Shown one piece after another: positions 47,677 through 57,279 of a stretch of DNA of 64,000 nt; within the stretch, counting starts at the first letter, position 1, and every line of letters starts with the position of its first letter. The stretch is from Halomonas gemina (GTDB taxonomy: Bacteria; Pseudomonadota; Gammaproteobacteria; Pseudomonadales; Halomonadaceae), in the NCBI RefSeq assembly GCF_023554995.1, contig NZ_JAMJPK010000001.1, forward strand, positions 620,001-684,000, in the 5' to 3' direction. Made by a program: the position numbers and the translations under genes. The notes under the pieces are model-generated. The model saw nothing but the letters and a program-made list of their open reading frames with translations, did not search any database and was not told the origin of the DNA.

Positions 47677-48552
47677 ATGACAACAAACACATTCCTCATG
47701 GTACCGCCTGTGCTTGCCGGCGCTTTTGCCACCCTGCTCGCCATCCCCGGACTGCAGGCCGACACCCTGGAGGAGATCCAGCAGCGCGGTGTGATCCGCA
47801 TCGCGGTCGCCAACGAGAAACCCTACGGCTACTTGAACGAAGAGGGTAAAGCGTTGGGCGTAGGCCCTGAAGTCGCTCGGCGCATCCTCGATGATCTTGG
47901 TATAGAGGAGATCGAATGGGTCGAGACGGAATTCAAGAACCTCATCCCAGGGCTGGAAGTCGGTCGCTTCGACATGGCCGCTGCGGAAATGGCCATCCTA
48001 CCCGAACGCTGCAATCGCGTGCTCTTCTCAGACCCCAACACTTCCTATGGCGAAGGGCTACTGGTGCTTGCCTCCAATCCCAACGGTATTCGGGCCTACG
48101 AGGACTTCGTCGAACGCCCGGACACCATCCGCGTCGCGGTCCAGGAAGGCACGGTTACCCAGGACATGTTCGAGGCCATGGGGGTCGATCCGGACCGGAT
48201 CGTCACCGTGGAGCGCCTCCCGGACGCCATCGAGGCCATCGTCCGCGGTCGGGCCGACGCCTTCGCCGCCACCGGGATGACGGTAGCGTCTCTGGAGCAG
48301 ATGAGCCCGCAGGTGGAGGTGGAGTTCAACTTCAACGACCCTGTTGTAGACGGTCGTGAGGTACGCTACTTCGGCGGCTTCGCCTTCCCTCGGGATGCCG
48401 AGGACCTGCGTGACGCGGTGAACGAAGCCTTGGAGGAAGAGAAGCGTTACGGAGACTGGCAGCAGACGCTGGCTCGCTACGGCTTCCTGACAAAGGACAT
48501 CATATACTCCTACCGCTTCAACGCCGAGCAGCTGTGCAGCGGGGCTGGCTAG
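47677..48552 (+). CDS. EhuB-like (ectoine-type) amino acid ABC substrate-binding protein, orphan
   Basis: A 291-residue periplasmic binding protein of family 3, with an N-terminal signal region to about residue 28. It resembles EhuB: PYGYLNEEGKALGVGPEVARR, IPGLEVGRFDMAAAEMAILPERC and a C-terminal AEQLCSG. EhuB binds ectoine and hydroxyectoine. No permease or ATPase gene is adjacent. The downstream neighbour hda is on the other strand. It may serve a transporter encoded elsewhere. Exact ligand is uncertain. Confidence 0.78.
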   Translation: MTTNTFLMVPPVLAGAFATLLAIPGLQADTLEEIQQRGVIRIAVANEKPYGYLNEEGKALGVGPEVARRILDDLGIEEIEWVETEFKNLIPGLEVGRFDMAAAEMAILPERCNRVLFSDPNTSYGEGLLVLASNPNGIRAYEDFVERPDTIRVAVQEGTVTQDMFEAMGVDPDRIVTVERLPDAIEAIVRGRADAFAATGMTVASLEQMSPQVEVEFNFNDPVVDGREVRYFGGFAFPRDAEDLRDAVNEALEEEKRYGDWQQTLARYGFLTKDIIYSYRFNAEQLCSGAG

Positions 48553-48571
48553 CGCCACATGCGCCACGCCC

Positions 48572-49273
48572 CTACCAGCCCAGCGCCTGCTTGACGAAGG
48601 GAATGGTCAGCTTGCGCTGGGCGGAGAGCGAGGCGCGATCCAGGGCCTCCAGGGTCTCGAAGAGCGCATCCAGCCGCCTGGGCCCCCGATGCAGGATGTA
48701 GCGGGCCACCTCGTCGGGCAATTGCATGCCACGCCCCCGCGCGCGCAGCTGCAGTGCCGCCAGGCGCCCGGCGTCATCCAGCCCCTGCAGATGGAAGGTC
48801 ATGCCCCAGGTGAGGCGCGAGGCCAGGTCGGGCAGCGTCACCGACAGCTGGCGTGGCGGCGCCTCGGCGGCGATCACCAGGCGCTTTCCGGCATCCCGCA
48901 GGCGGTTGAAGGCGTGGAACAGCGCCTCCTCCCAGCGCTTGCGCCCCATCACCCGGTCGAGGTCGTCGATCGCCACCAAGTCCAGGCGCTCGATCTCCTC
49001 GAGCATCAGCGGTGGGAAGTGGCCGAGCTCCGCCAGGGGCAGGTAGAGCGCCCGACGGTCACGGTCGGAGGCCGCATGGCAGGCCGCCTGCAGCAGGTGG
49101 CTACGCCCGGTGCCGGAAGCGCCCCAGACGTACAGGAAGGGCTCGCCGTCGTCGTCGAGCTGGTGCACGAGCCGGTCGACCAGGGTCGCATGGGGCCCGG
49201 GGTGGAAGTTGGCGAAGGTGGCGTCGTCGCGCAGTCCCACGCCCAGCGGCAACTGCGCGGGTGCTCGACTCAT
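48572..49273 (-). CDS. hda: DnaA regulatory inactivator Hda
   Basis: A 233-residue AAA+ protein that, with the DNA clamp, promotes ATP hydrolysis by DnaA and limits replication starts. The N-terminal clamp-binding peptide AQLPLGV is near 6-12. The P-loop position reads GASGTGRSHLLQA, i.e. lysine replaced by arginine as in other Hda proteins. Its start codon overlaps the end of the upstream AI-2E family gene (ATGA). Confidence 0.95.
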   Translation of the reverse strand: MSRAPAQLPLGVGLRDDATFANFHPGPHATLVDRLVHQLDDDGEPFLYVWGASGTGRSHLLQAACHAASDRDRRALYLPLAELGHFPPLMLEEIERLDLVAIDDLDRVMGRKRWEEALFHAFNRLRDAGKRLVIAAEAPPRQLSVTLPDLASRLTWGMTFHLQGLDDAGRLAALQLRARGRGMQLPDEVARYILHRGPRRLDALFETLEALDRASLSAQRKLTIPFVKQALGW

Positions 49274-50349
49274 GGCGACTCCTGGTCGTGGATACGTTGA
49301 CGATCTGCGTCATACAAGGTGCTGTTTTTATAGTGCTCGTGGAGATAACGCAACACCACCATCACCACCGCGGCCACGGGCAGCGCCAGCAGCACCCCGG
49401 TGAAGCCGAACAGCTGCCCGCCGGCCAGCACGGCGAAGATCACGGCCACCGGATGCAGGCCGATCTTGTCGCCGAGCAGCTTGGGCTGGAGCACCACGCT
49501 CTCGACCAGTTGACCGAAACCGAACACCGCCGCGACGCCGAGCAGGATCAGCCAGTCGCCGAACTGGAAGAACGCCACCACCCCGGCCACGGAGATGCCC
49601 ACGATCACCCCGAGATAGGGCACGATGCTGGCCAGCCCCGCGAGCATGCCGATCAGCAGGCCGAAGCGCACGCCGAGCAGGGTCAGCCCCACCGCATAGA
49701 TCACCCCCAGGCAGAGCATGACGATCAGCTGGCCACGCAGGAAGGAAGACAGCACCTCGTCGCATTCGCCGGCGAGGCGCACCACGGCGGGCTCCCAGCT
49801 GCGCGGCAGCGAGCCGCGCAGCTTGGCAACCAGGATGTCCCAGTCCAGCAGCAGGTAGAAGGTGACCACCGGAATCAGCGCCAGGTTGCCGATCCAGGCG
49901 ACCAGCGCCAGGCCGGAACGCGAGGCCTGGGCCAGCAGGCTGGCGGCGAAGGTCCCGGTCTCCTTCCAGTTGTCGACGATGGCCTGGCGCATCTGGTCGA
50001 TGTCGGTGGAGAGGTCCAGGCCGGTGAGCGACTGGATGCGTGGCACCACGGTCTGCTGGGCCCAGTTGAGCACCGCCGGCAGCGATTCGATCAGCTGGCC
50101 GAGCTGTCGGCCCAGGATCGGCACCACCAGCAGCAGGGTGAGCACGATGGCCAGCGAAAGCAGCAGGAAGACCAGCGAGACGGCCAGGCGCCGCGAGAGG
50201 CCATACGCCTCGAGGCGGTCGGCCAGGGGATCCCCCAGGTAGGCCAGGATCATGCTGACGAAGAAGGGCATCAGCACCGGCTCGATGCTGACCAGGAACC
50301 AGAGTCCCACCGCCGCCACCGCGGCCACCACCCACCACTGTCTGCGCAT
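49270..50349 (-). CDS. AI-2E transporter (PerM/YfgO) family membrane protein
   Basis: A 359-residue inner-membrane protein with about seven or eight helices and the family segments [18 protein letters not shown] and [18 protein letters not shown]. Members include AI-2 exporters and sodium/proton antiporters. In a halophile a Na+/H+ role is plausible but not proven. Its stop overlaps the hda start, a pairing seen in other gammaproteobacteria. Confidence 0.9.
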   Translation of the reverse strand: MRRQWWVVAAVAAVGLWFLVSIEPVLMPFFVSMILAYLGDPLADRLEAYGLSRRLAVSLVFLLLSLAIVLTLLLVVPILGRQLGQLIESLPAVLNWAQQTVVPRIQSLTGLDLSTDIDQMRQAIVDNWKETGTFAASLLAQASRSGLALVAWIGNLALIPVVTFYLLLDWDILVAKLRGSLPRSWEPAVVRLAGECDEVLSSFLRGQLIVMLCLGVIYAVGLTLLGVRFGLLIGMLAGLASIVPYLGVIVGISVAGVVAFFQFGDWLILLGVAAVFGFGQLVESVVLQPKLLGDKIGLHPVAVIFAVLAGGQLFGFTGVLLALPVAAVVMVVLRYLHEHYKNSTLYDADRQRIHDQESP

Positions 50350-50483
50350 CGCTTCCTCCCTGTGTCGGCGCGGCCGGCGGGCTGCCAGCCGCGCGCCGTG
50401 ATGCTACAATTCGTTCCCCGATCTACCGTTGCGCGTCGCCCTGCGACAGGCATCGCGACCGCCATTCTCATACAGGAAGCGAC

Positions 50484-51557
50484 ATGACCGATTCCACCCA
50501 GCGCCCGACCGGGACATCGCTCAGCTACAAGGACGCCGGTGTCGACATCGATGCCGGCAATGCCCTGGTCGACCGCATCAAGGGCGTCGCCAAACGCACC
50601 ACCCGCCCCGAGGTGATGGGCGGCCTGGGCGGTTTCGGCGCCCTGTGCGAGCTGCCAACCGGCTACCGGGAGCCGGTGCTGGTCTCCGGCACCGACGGCG
50701 TCGGCACCAAGCTGCGCCTGGCCATGGACCTCGGCCGCCATGACACCATCGGCATCGACCTGGTGGCCATGTGCGTCAACGACCTGGTGGTGGCCGGCGC
50801 CGAGCCGCTGTTCTTCCTCGACTACTATGCCACGGGCAAGCTGGACGTGGATATCGCCGCCGACGTGGTGACCGGTATCGGCGAGGGCTGCGAGCAGGCC
50901 GGCTGCGCCCTGGTGGGCGGCGAGACCGCCGAGATGCCCGGCATGTACGAGGGCAGCGACTACGACCTCGCCGGCTTCTGTGTCGGCGTGGTGGAAAAGT
51001 CCGAGATCCTCGACGGCAAGAAGGTCGGCGAGGGTGACGTGCTGCTCGGCCTGGCCTCCTCCGGCCCCCACTCCAACGGCTACTCGCTGATCCGCAAGAT
51101 CCTCGAGGTCAGCGACGCCTCACTGGATATTGCCATCGACGGCCGTCCGCTGGGCGAGGCCCTGCTCGCGCCCACGCGCATCTACGTCAAGCCGCTGCTG
51201 TCGCTGCTCAAGGAGACCGACATCCCGGTGCATGCCCTATCGCACATCACCGGCGGCGGCCTCACCGAGAACATCCCCCGCGTGCTGCCCGAGACCCTGG
51301 CGGCACGCATCGATGCGTCCAGCTGGACGCGACCGGCCGTTTTCGACTGGCTCCAGCAGCAGGGCAACGTCGAGGAGCGGGAGATGCACCGGGTGCTCAA
51401 CTGCGGCATCGGCATGGTGATCGTGGTCCCGGCGGAGAAGGCCGACCAGGCCCGTGCCCATCTGCAGGCCCAGGGCGAGACGGTCCATCGCATCGGTAAG
51501 GTCATCGCGCGGGGCGACGCCGAGGAGCAGGTCCAGCTGGAGAACCTCAAGGCATGA
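50484..51557 (+). CDS. purM: Phosphoribosylformylglycinamidine cyclo-ligase
   Basis: A 357-residue purine enzyme that closes the imidazole ring to make AIR. Landmarks are [29 protein letters not shown] and [11 protein letters not shown]. It overlaps purN by 4 bases (ATGA), so both are translated together, as in E. coli. Confidence 0.97.
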   Translation: MTDSTQRPTGTSLSYKDAGVDIDAGNALVDRIKGVAKRTTRPEVMGGLGGFGALCELPTGYREPVLVSGTDGVGTKLRLAMDLGRHDTIGIDLVAMCVNDLVVAGAEPLFFLDYYATGKLDVDIAADVVTGIGEGCEQAGCALVGGETAEMPGMYEGSDYDLAGFCVGVVEKSEILDGKKVGEGDVLLGLASSGPHSNGYSLIRKILEVSDASLDIAIDGRPLGEALLAPTRIYVKPLLSLLKETDIPVHALSHITGGGLTENIPRVLPETLAARIDASSWTRPAVFDWLQQQGNVEEREMHRVLNCGIGMVIVVPAEKADQARAHLQAQGETVHRIGKVIARGDAEEQVQLENLKA

Positions 51558-52285
51558 GCGGGACCGACTACCAGAGCGACACACTGAACGCCTTCACTCC
51601 CGAACCCAGCGAGGCGCGACGGGTGGTGGTGCTGATCTCCGGCAGCGGCAGCAACCTCCAGGCGCTGATCGATGCCCAGCGCCATGACGCCCTGGGGGGC
51701 GAGATCGTCGCGGTGATCGCCAACCAGCCGGATGCCTATGGCCTGAAGCGTGCCCGGGAGGCCGGCATCGATGCCGTCGCCCTGCCCCACCGCGAGTACG
51801 ACAGCCGCGACGCCTATGACGGCGCCCTGATCAAGGTCATCGAGCGCCACGAGCCCGACCTGATCGTGCTGGCCGGCTTCATGCGCATCCTCACGCCGCG
51901 CTTCGTCAATCGCTTCCTGGGGCGGATGCTCAACATCCACCCCTCGCTGCTGCCCGATTACCAGGGCCTGCACACCCACGCCCGTGCCCTGGCCGATGGC
52001 GTTGCCGCACACGGCTGCAGCGTGCACTTCGTCACCGAGGAGCTGGATGGTGGCCCGGTCGCCCTGCAGGCCGAGGTGGCCGTCGCCGAGGACGACACGG
52101 AAGAGAGTCTCCAGGCCAGGGTCCAGGCCCGCGAGCATCTGATCTATCCGATCGCCGTGCGCTGGTTCCTGGAGGGGCGCCTGCAGCTCAAGGGCGACAG
52201 CGCCACCATGGACGGCGTCGCCCTGCCGCCTACCGGCATGCGGCTCTCCCATGCCGATGCCGCCGAGGAGCTGGACGAGGACTGA
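51554..52285 (+). CDS. purN: Phosphoribosylglycinamide formyltransferase 1
   Basis: A 243-residue enzyme adding a formyl group to GAR. Active-site motif [16 protein letters not shown] and the catalytic aspartate in [15 protein letters not shown] are intact. About 20 extra N-terminal residues precede [13 protein letters not shown] relative to E. coli (212 residues). It ends 6 bases before an 8-bp tandem repeat. Confidence 0.96.
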   Translation: MSGTDYQSDTLNAFTPEPSEARRVVVLISGSGSNLQALIDAQRHDALGGEIVAVIANQPDAYGLKRAREAGIDAVALPHREYDSRDAYDGALIKVIERHEPDLIVLAGFMRILTPRFVNRFLGRMLNIHPSLLPDYQGLHTHARALADGVAAHGCSVHFVTEELDGGPVALQAEVAVAEDDTEESLQARVQAREHLIYPIAVRWFLEGRLQLKGDSATMDGVALPPTGMRLSHADAAEELDED

Positions 52286-52291
52286 CAGCTG

Positions 52292-52363
52292 CCAAGCAGC
52301 CAAGCTGCCAAGCTGCCAAGCTGCCAAGCTGCCAAGCTGCCAAGCTGCCAAGCTGCCAAGCTG
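52292..52363. repeat. 8-bp tandem repeat
   Basis: Nine head-to-tail units of CCAAGCTG; the first is CCAAGCAG. It lies between purN and the shared terminator. The unit is not a multiple of three. Confidence 0.95.
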
Positions 52364-52390
52364 CCAGGAGTGTCCGAAGAACTCGTGCAA

Positions 52391-52428
52391 AAGCAAGCCC
52401 CGAAGGTCTCGGCCTTCGGGGCTTGCTT
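52391..52428. terminator. Bidirectional terminator between purN and dcd
   Basis: Arms AAGCAAGCCCCGAAGG (52391-52406) and CCTTCGGGGCTTGCTT (52413-52428) are perfect complements around a 6-base loop. On the leftward strand the stem ends in TTTT. Confidence 0.85.
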
Positions 52429-52442
52429 GTAGCTCGGCGCTA

Positions 52443-53009
52443 TTACGTCCTGGGCAGCGTCACGCCGCGCTGCCCCATGTACTTGCCGCCGCGGTCCTTG
52501 TAGGAGGTCTCGCACACCTCGTCGGACTCCAGGAACAGCATCTGCGCCACGCCCTCGTTGGCGTAGATCTTGGCCGGCAGGTTGGTGGTATTGGAAAACT
52601 CCAGGGTCACATGCCCTTCCCACTCGGGTTCCAGCGGGGTGACGTTGACGATGATGCCACAGCGGGCATAGGTGGACTTGCCCAGGCAGATGGTCAGCAC
52701 GCTGCGGGGGATGCGGAAGTACTCCACGGTGCGGGCCAGGGCGAAGGAGTTGGGAGGAATCACGCAGACCTCTCCCTTGATATCGACGAAGCTCTTGTCG
52801 TCGAACCCCTTGGGGTCCACCACCGCGGAGTGGATGTTGGTGAACACCTTGAACTCGTCTGAGCAGCGCACATCGTAGCCGTAACTGGACGTTCCGTACG
52901 AGATCACCCGCCGATCGTTGTTGTAGCGCACCTGATCGGGCTCAAAGGGCTCGATCATGCCCTCCCGCTCGGCCATGCGGCGAATCCACTTGTCGCATTT
53001 GATGCTCAT
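52443..53009 (-). CDS. dcd: dCTP deaminase
   Basis: A 188-residue trimeric enzyme that deaminates dCTP to dUTP for dTMP synthesis. Family segments [27 protein letters not shown] and the C-terminal [19 protein letters not shown] are clear. Its product dUTP links functionally to ung. It has its own leader and ends at the bidirectional hairpin. Confidence 0.96.
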   Translation of the reverse strand: MSIKCDKWIRRMAEREGMIEPFEPDQVRYNNDRRVISYGTSSYGYDVRCSDEFKVFTNIHSAVVDPKGFDDKSFVDIKGEVCVIPPNSFALARTVEYFRIPRSVLTICLGKSTYARCGIIVNVTPLEPEWEGHVTLEFSNTTNLPAKIYANEGVAQMLFLESDEVCETSYKDRGGKYMGQRGVTLPRT

Positions 53010-53104
53010 TGAAACGTCCTGAACTGTAGCTGGGGAAACCGGCGAAAGAAAACCGGGGCCACATCATAGCGGCCCCGACGGGGAAGGTCACGGCAGGCGC
53101 CCTC

Positions 53105-53908
53105 TCACTCGCTGAAGGAGATCTCCGGCCCCTCGGCGCCCTGCCCGCGGATCTGCTCGGCGACCTGGCGCGCCATATCGCGGAAGGTGGCGGTTACTTC
53201 GCCCTTCGGTTCGGCCACCACGGTGGGCCGCCCGCCATCCACCTGCTCGCGGATCGACAGGGTCAGGGGCAGGCGGCCCAGCACCTGGGTCTCGTACTCC
53301 TGGGCGATGCGCTCGCCGCCGCCCTCGCCGAAGATCGGCTCGCTGTGGCCGCAGTTGGAGCAGATGTGCAGGCTCATGTTCTCCACGACCCCGAGCACCG
53401 GCACGTTGACCTTGCGGAACATCTCGATGCCCTTGCGCGCGTCCAGCAGGGCAATGTCCTGGGGCGTGGTGACGATCACCGCGCCATCCACCGGCACCTT
53501 CTGGGCCAGGGTCAGCTGGATGTCGCCGGTACCCGGCGGCATGTCGATGAACAGGTAGTCCAGATCGTCCCAGACGGTCTGGGTGAGCATCTGCTGGAAG
53601 GCGCCGGCGACCATGGGCCCGCGCCAGACCATGGGCTCACGGATGTCGACCAGAAAGGCCATGGACATGGCCTGGATGCCATGGGCCTCGAGCGGCTTGA
53701 AGCGGTTCTCGCCGGCGGACTGGGGACGCACGCCCTCGCCCACCCCGAGCATCTGGGCCTGGCTGGGGCCATAGATGTCGGCATCCAGGATGCCCACCCG
53801 ATAGCCTTCGGCGGCCATGGCCAGTGCCAGGTTGACGGTCACGGTGGACTTGCCCACCCCGCCCTTGCCGGATGCCACGGCGACGATATGCTTGACCCCT
53901 TCGATCAC
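53105..53908 (-). CDS. apbC: Mrp/ApbC-type iron-sulfur cluster carrier
   Basis: A 267-residue P-loop NTPase. The deviant Walker A is VASGKGGVGKST near the N-terminus, and Walker B is LFIDMPPGTGD. The CxxC cluster-binding pair is in HICSNCGHSEP. The N-terminal MIP18-like domain of E. coli Mrp is absent. I choose GTG 53908, which has AAGGAG 6 bases upstream; a longer frame adds 26 residues without homology. Confidence 0.92.
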   Translation of the reverse strand: MIEGVKHIVAVASGKGGVGKSTVTVNLALAMAAEGYRVGILDADIYGPSQAQMLGVGEGVRPQSAGENRFKPLEAHGIQAMSMAFLVDIREPMVWRGPMVAGAFQQMLTQTVWDDLDYLFIDMPPGTGDIQLTLAQKVPVDGAVIVTTPQDIALLDARKGIEMFRKVNVPVLGVVENMSLHICSNCGHSEPIFGEGGGERIAQEYETQVLGRLPLTLSIREQVDGGRPTVVAEPKGEVTATFRDMARQVAEQIRGQGAEGPEISFSE

Positions 53909-54004
53909 GACACGCTCCTTAATGCAGTTGGGGTTGCCACGCAAGCGGCTTGAAGGGTCAGTATACCCGGCGGGTCGCCCTGCCATGCAATGCCTGCCAA
54001 CGCA

Positions 54005-54031
54005 CGACGGCGAGCCTTTGGCTCGCCGTCG
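54005..54031 (-). terminator. Hairpin after the coiled-coil protein gene
   Basis: A perfect 12-bp stem CGACGGCGAGCC / GGCTCGCCGTCG with loop TTT, about 30 bases past the gene's stop. It lacks a T-run. Confidence 0.7.
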
Positions 54032-54059
54032 AGTGGGTTACGACCGTCTCATGGACGGC

Positions 54060-55229
54060 TCAATTGTTGTTGTCGTCTTCCAGGACATCGGCCTGTTGCT
54101 GAGCGGCACCGCCGTTGCCCTCCTGCTGGGCATCGGCCTGATGCTGGTCAGCGCCGCCATTGCCCTCCTGCTGGTCAGCGCCGCCATTGCCCTCCTGCTG
54201 GTCAGCGCCGCCGTTGCCCGCCTGCTGGTCATCGGCCTGCTGCTGAGCGGCGTCGTTGCCCTCCCCGGCTTGCACGCTGTCTTCCAGACGGGACAACTCA
54301 TTGCGCCATGTCTCGAGCTGGCCTTCCAGGCGCTCGAGCTGGGACTGGCGGGACTCGACCTGAGACTCGATCTCGGCGACCTCTTCACGACCGACCTTGA
54401 TGGCGACCTCGAGGTCCTTGAACGTCTCGCGCGCCTGGTCGACCTGTGACCTGGCCTCTTCCAGCTCACTGCGGGTCGCCTCCAGCGCCTCGTTCGCCTC
54501 GCTGCGGCTGGCCTCGAGCTCGCTGAGCTCCTGCTGGAGAGCATCACGCTCCTCCTGCCTGGCCGCGATCTCGTCGTTGATGCCGGCGAGGTTCTCCTCG
54601 GCCGAGGCGACCTCCTGCTGCAGGCCCTCGAGCTCGGTGCGGGCCTCGTCGCGCGCGGCGACCGCCTCGCTGCGCTCCTGCTCGGCCTGCTGGCGGGCCT
54701 CCTCAGCCTCCTGGCGAGCCGCTTCCGCGGCTTGGCGGGCCTCCTCGGCCTCCTGACGCGAGGCCTGGGCCTCGTCACGGGCCTGGGCCGCCTGCTGACG
54801 CTCCTCCTGGGTGGTCGCGAGGGCCTCGTCGGCTTCCGCAAGCTCGCCCTGGCGGGCTTCCAGATCGGCCTGTACCGCTTCCACCGAGGCCTGGGTCTCC
54901 TCCAGCTCGGTGCGGGCGACTGCGACCTGCTCCTCGGTGCTCGCCAGCTCCGACTCTGCGGCCTGCTTCTGCTCCTCGAGCTCGCTGCGACGCTCCTCCA
55001 GGGCATCGACGTTGCCGGCGGCACTCTGGAGCTCCTCGACGCGACCCGACAGGGACTCGTTCTCGGCCTGGACGCTCTCGAGTCGCGTCTGCAGCGACTC
55101 TCGGGCCTCATTGCTGGAACTGACGCTGGACTGCGCAAACAGCGCCCAGATGATGGCAACCACCGCCACGGCCGCCAGGCCCCTGACGCGGTTGTCCTTG
55201 AACAGCTCACTCATCGACGTATCCGCCAT
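54060..55229 (-). CDS. Membrane-anchored long coiled-coil protein with repeat tail
   Basis: A 389-residue protein of unknown function. A single membrane helix lies at about 17-33, with the N-terminus probably inside. Residues 38-325 are almost pure heptad-type coiled coil, rich in Glu, Ala, Arg and Gln (many EEARQ-type repeats). The tail (about 330-389) holds imperfect copies of EGNGGADQQ encoded by a 27-bp repeat near 54110-54235 and ends DDNNN. A 390-residue frame in another phase is an artefact of the repeats. It could be an envelope spacer or scaffold; nothing in the neighbourhood settles it. Confidence 0.85.
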   Translation of the reverse strand: MADTSMSELFKDNRVRGLAAVAVVAIIWALFAQSSVSSSNEARESLQTRLESVQAENESLSGRVEELQSAAGNVDALEERRSELEEQKQAAESELASTEEQVAVARTELEETQASVEAVQADLEARQGELAEADEALATTQEERQQAAQARDEAQASRQEAEEARQAAEAARQEAEEARQQAEQERSEAVAARDEARTELEGLQQEVASAEENLAGINDEIAARQEERDALQQELSELEASRSEANEALEATRSELEEARSQVDQARETFKDLEVAIKVGREEVAEIESQVESRQSQLERLEGQLETWRNELSRLEDSVQAGEGNDAAQQQADDQQAGNGGADQQEGNGGADQQEGNGGADQHQADAQQEGNGGAAQQQADVLEDDNNN

Positions 55230-55351
55230 CGACAGATCCCCCTGCGTGGTTGGATGTCACCGGCCATGGATGGCCAGTCTTCGTGGTCACGACTTCCAGC
55301 ATACACGTCCAGTGACACCTCGCCACTCGACCATCGAAGTCCCTGTCAACG

Positions 55352-55765
55352 TCAGGTATCGACCTTACCGCGCAGTGCCTTGTGTCGGCCGCGCTTCTTC
55401 TTGCTGTCCAGGCGGCGCTGCTTGGCGCCCTTGCTGGGGCGGGTGGCGATGCGCTTCTTGGGGGCATACATGACGCTCTTGATCAACGCCTTGAGCCGCG
55501 CCAGGGCCTCGGCGCGGTTGCGCTCCTGGGTGCGGTGGCTCTGCGCCTTGATGATCACCACCCCGTCGCGGGTGATGCGTTGGTCGCCCAGCGCCAGCAG
55601 CTTCTCCTTGAAGCCCTCGGGCAGGCTCGACGCCTGGATATCGAAGCGCAGGTGGATGGCGCTGGCAACCTTGTTGACGTTCTGCCCGCCGGCCCCCTGG
55701 GCGCGCACGGCCTGCATCTCGATCTCGTGGTCTGGAATGTTTACCTGGCGAGAGAGCTCCAGCAT
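55352..55765 (-). CDS. arfB: Alternative ribosome-rescue factor ArfB
   Basis: A 137-residue peptidyl-tRNA hydrolase that frees stalled ribosomes. The catalytic GGQ is at 26-28 in RAQGAGGQNVNKV. The basic C-terminal tail (about 100-137, rich in Lys and Arg) inserts into the empty mRNA channel. Length equals E. coli YaeJ (140). Start ATG 55765; the longer upstream frame belongs to another gene. Confidence 0.95.
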   Translation of the reverse strand: MLELSRQVNIPDHEIEMQAVRAQGAGGQNVNKVASAIHLRFDIQASSLPEGFKEKLLALGDQRITRDGVVIIKAQSHRTQERNRAEALARLKALIKSVMYAPKKRIATRPSKGAKQRRLDSKKKRGRHKALRGKVDT

Positions 55766-55823
55766 GCGTTGGCCTTTCAGGGTGAAGGATGAGTGAGTGG
55801 CGAATGGTGAAGACCGAGGGACC

Positions 55824-56498
55824 TCAGTATGCCAGCCAGATGCGATGCTTGGCCCCCTTGCCGGGGCGATGGGCTCGCACCGTGACCTCCTCGACCAGCA
55901 GCCCGACACGACGCAGCCGCTCGGTGAAGGCCGGGTCCTGGCCCGCCGACCAGACCGCCAGCACGCCGTCCGGACGCAGCGCCTGCTGGGCCGCGGCAAG
56001 CCCTCTAGGCGAGTAGAGCCAGTCGTTCTCCCGGCGCGTCAGCCCCTCGGGGCCGTTGTCCACGTCGAGCATGATGGCGTCGAAGCTGCCCGGCTCGCGG
56101 CGCAGCAGTTCACCGACGTCCCCCAGACTGACGCGGGTGCGGGGGTCGTCGAGGGGCCGACCGGCGGCGTCGCCCAGCGGCCCTCGGTTCCAGTCGACCA
56201 CCCCCGGGACCAGCTCGGCGACGACAACCTCGGCATCCTCACCCAAGGCGTTCAGCGCTGCGGCCAGGGTGAAGCCCATACCCAGGCCACCGACCAGCAC
56301 CCGGGCACCGGGACGGTCGGCAACCCGCTGGCAGGCCAGCTCCGCCAGGGCGTCCTCGGAGCCGTGCAGGCGGGTGTTCATCAACTCTCCGGTCTTGCCG
56401 GCGATACGGATCGAGAACTCGTCATTACGCTGCAGCAGCCGCAGCTCGCCACCCTGCCCGGGGATGCTCGCCGTACCGATCACTTCGAATTTTGCCAT
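55824..56498 (-). CDS. Spermidine synthase-like (SAM-fold) protein
   Basis: A 224-residue Rossmann-fold protein. The nucleotide loop is VLVGGLGMGFTLAAAL near 67-82, followed by VVAELVPGVVDWN and DAIMLDVDNGPEG. It resembles the C-terminal domain of spermidine synthases but lacks the N-terminal beta domain, so it may bind SAM-like ligands without making polyamines. Substrate unknown. Its neighbours give no help. Confidence 0.82.
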   Translation of the reverse strand: MAKFEVIGTASIPGQGGELRLLQRNDEFSIRIAGKTGELMNTRLHGSEDALAELACQRVADRPGARVLVGGLGMGFTLAAALNALGEDAEVVVAELVPGVVDWNRGPLGDAAGRPLDDPRTRVSLGDVGELLRREPGSFDAIMLDVDNGPEGLTRRENDWLYSPRGLAAAQQALRPDGVLAVWSAGQDPAFTERLRRVGLLVEEVTVRAHRPGKGAKHRIWLAY

Positions 56499-56615
56499 GG
56501 TGTCTCGTTGTAGGGTCAGGGTATCCAGGGGCTCGCATTATGCGTTGGTCGGTGGCGACATGCCATCCGACGGATCTCGCGGCTGCCATGACGTGCCACG
56601 GAGCACCGGGCCGGG

Positions 56616-57164
56616 TCACTCCTGCTTGTGTGCCAGCGCCATCAGGTAGAGGGCCAGCGCCAGGGCCAGCACCGACAGCGCCAGGTAGATGGCATCCCGC
56701 GGCGTGTCGAAGCTGATGCCCACCACTGCCCGGAAGAACTCGATGATCACGGCCAGGATCACCACCCGGGCGATCTTGTCCTTGAGCTGGTCGAGGGAGC
56801 TGACATTGAAGGGGTGCTGGGGATCGCGTCCCTCGGCGGGCTCGATGCGCGAGACGAAGAGCTTGTAGACCCCGAGCCCGAAGATCATCAGCACCAGGGC
56901 GATCAGGTAGATGTCCACGGCGACGATGATATCGGTGACCACGCTCTTGTGGATGTCGGCGCCCCCGCCGGTGTAGTGGCGCCAGGTATCGACCAGCACC
57001 GAGAGGATATCCAGGCTGGCGATGATGAACAGCACCAGCGCCCCCAGCAACGCCGGCACCACGGCCATGAGAACCATCAGGCGGGAACTCCAGAGGAAGG
57101 CCTCGAAGCGTCGCTCGAGCTCGCTGCGTTTCGTCTTGCGCTGGGGCCGGGAATCCGGATCCAT
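56616..57164 (-). CDS. YqhA family (UPF0114) membrane protein
   Basis: A 182-residue inner-membrane protein with about four helices. The segment VVTDIIVAVDIYLIALVLMIFGLGVYKLFVS and the later LDQLKDKIARVVILAVIIEFF are typical of the UPF0114 family, whose function is unknown. It is monocistronic. Confidence 0.9.
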   Translation of the reverse strand: MDPDSRPQRKTKRSELERRFEAFLWSSRLMVLMAVVPALLGALVLFIIASLDILSVLVDTWRHYTGGGADIHKSVVTDIIVAVDIYLIALVLMIFGLGVYKLFVSRIEPAEGRDPQHPFNVSSLDQLKDKIARVVILAVIIEFFRAVVGISFDTPRDAIYLALSVLALALALYLMALAHKQE

Positions 57165-57279
57165 GGTTCTCTCCTCGTGTGTTCAGGACCATCGACTGGG
57201 GCAACGCCGGGAACGGGGTTTGACGGGGCGAGGCCGGATACGCCTATGATGGCGGAGGCACTCTCGCACGGCAGCCCCA

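Noticed and set aside
49012-50487. 491-codon + strand frame opposite hda and the AI-2E family gene
   Set aside because: The product is a His/Gln-rich shadow; both opposing genes are clear family members.
52292-52363. CRISPR array
   Set aside because: The 8-base units are contiguous without spacers; it is a simple tandem repeat.
54038-55210. A 390-codon frame in another phase of the coiled-coil protein gene
   Set aside because: Its Arg/Ser/Pro-rich product is a by-product of the repeated codon pattern. The 54060-55229 frame has a sensible membrane helix and heptads.
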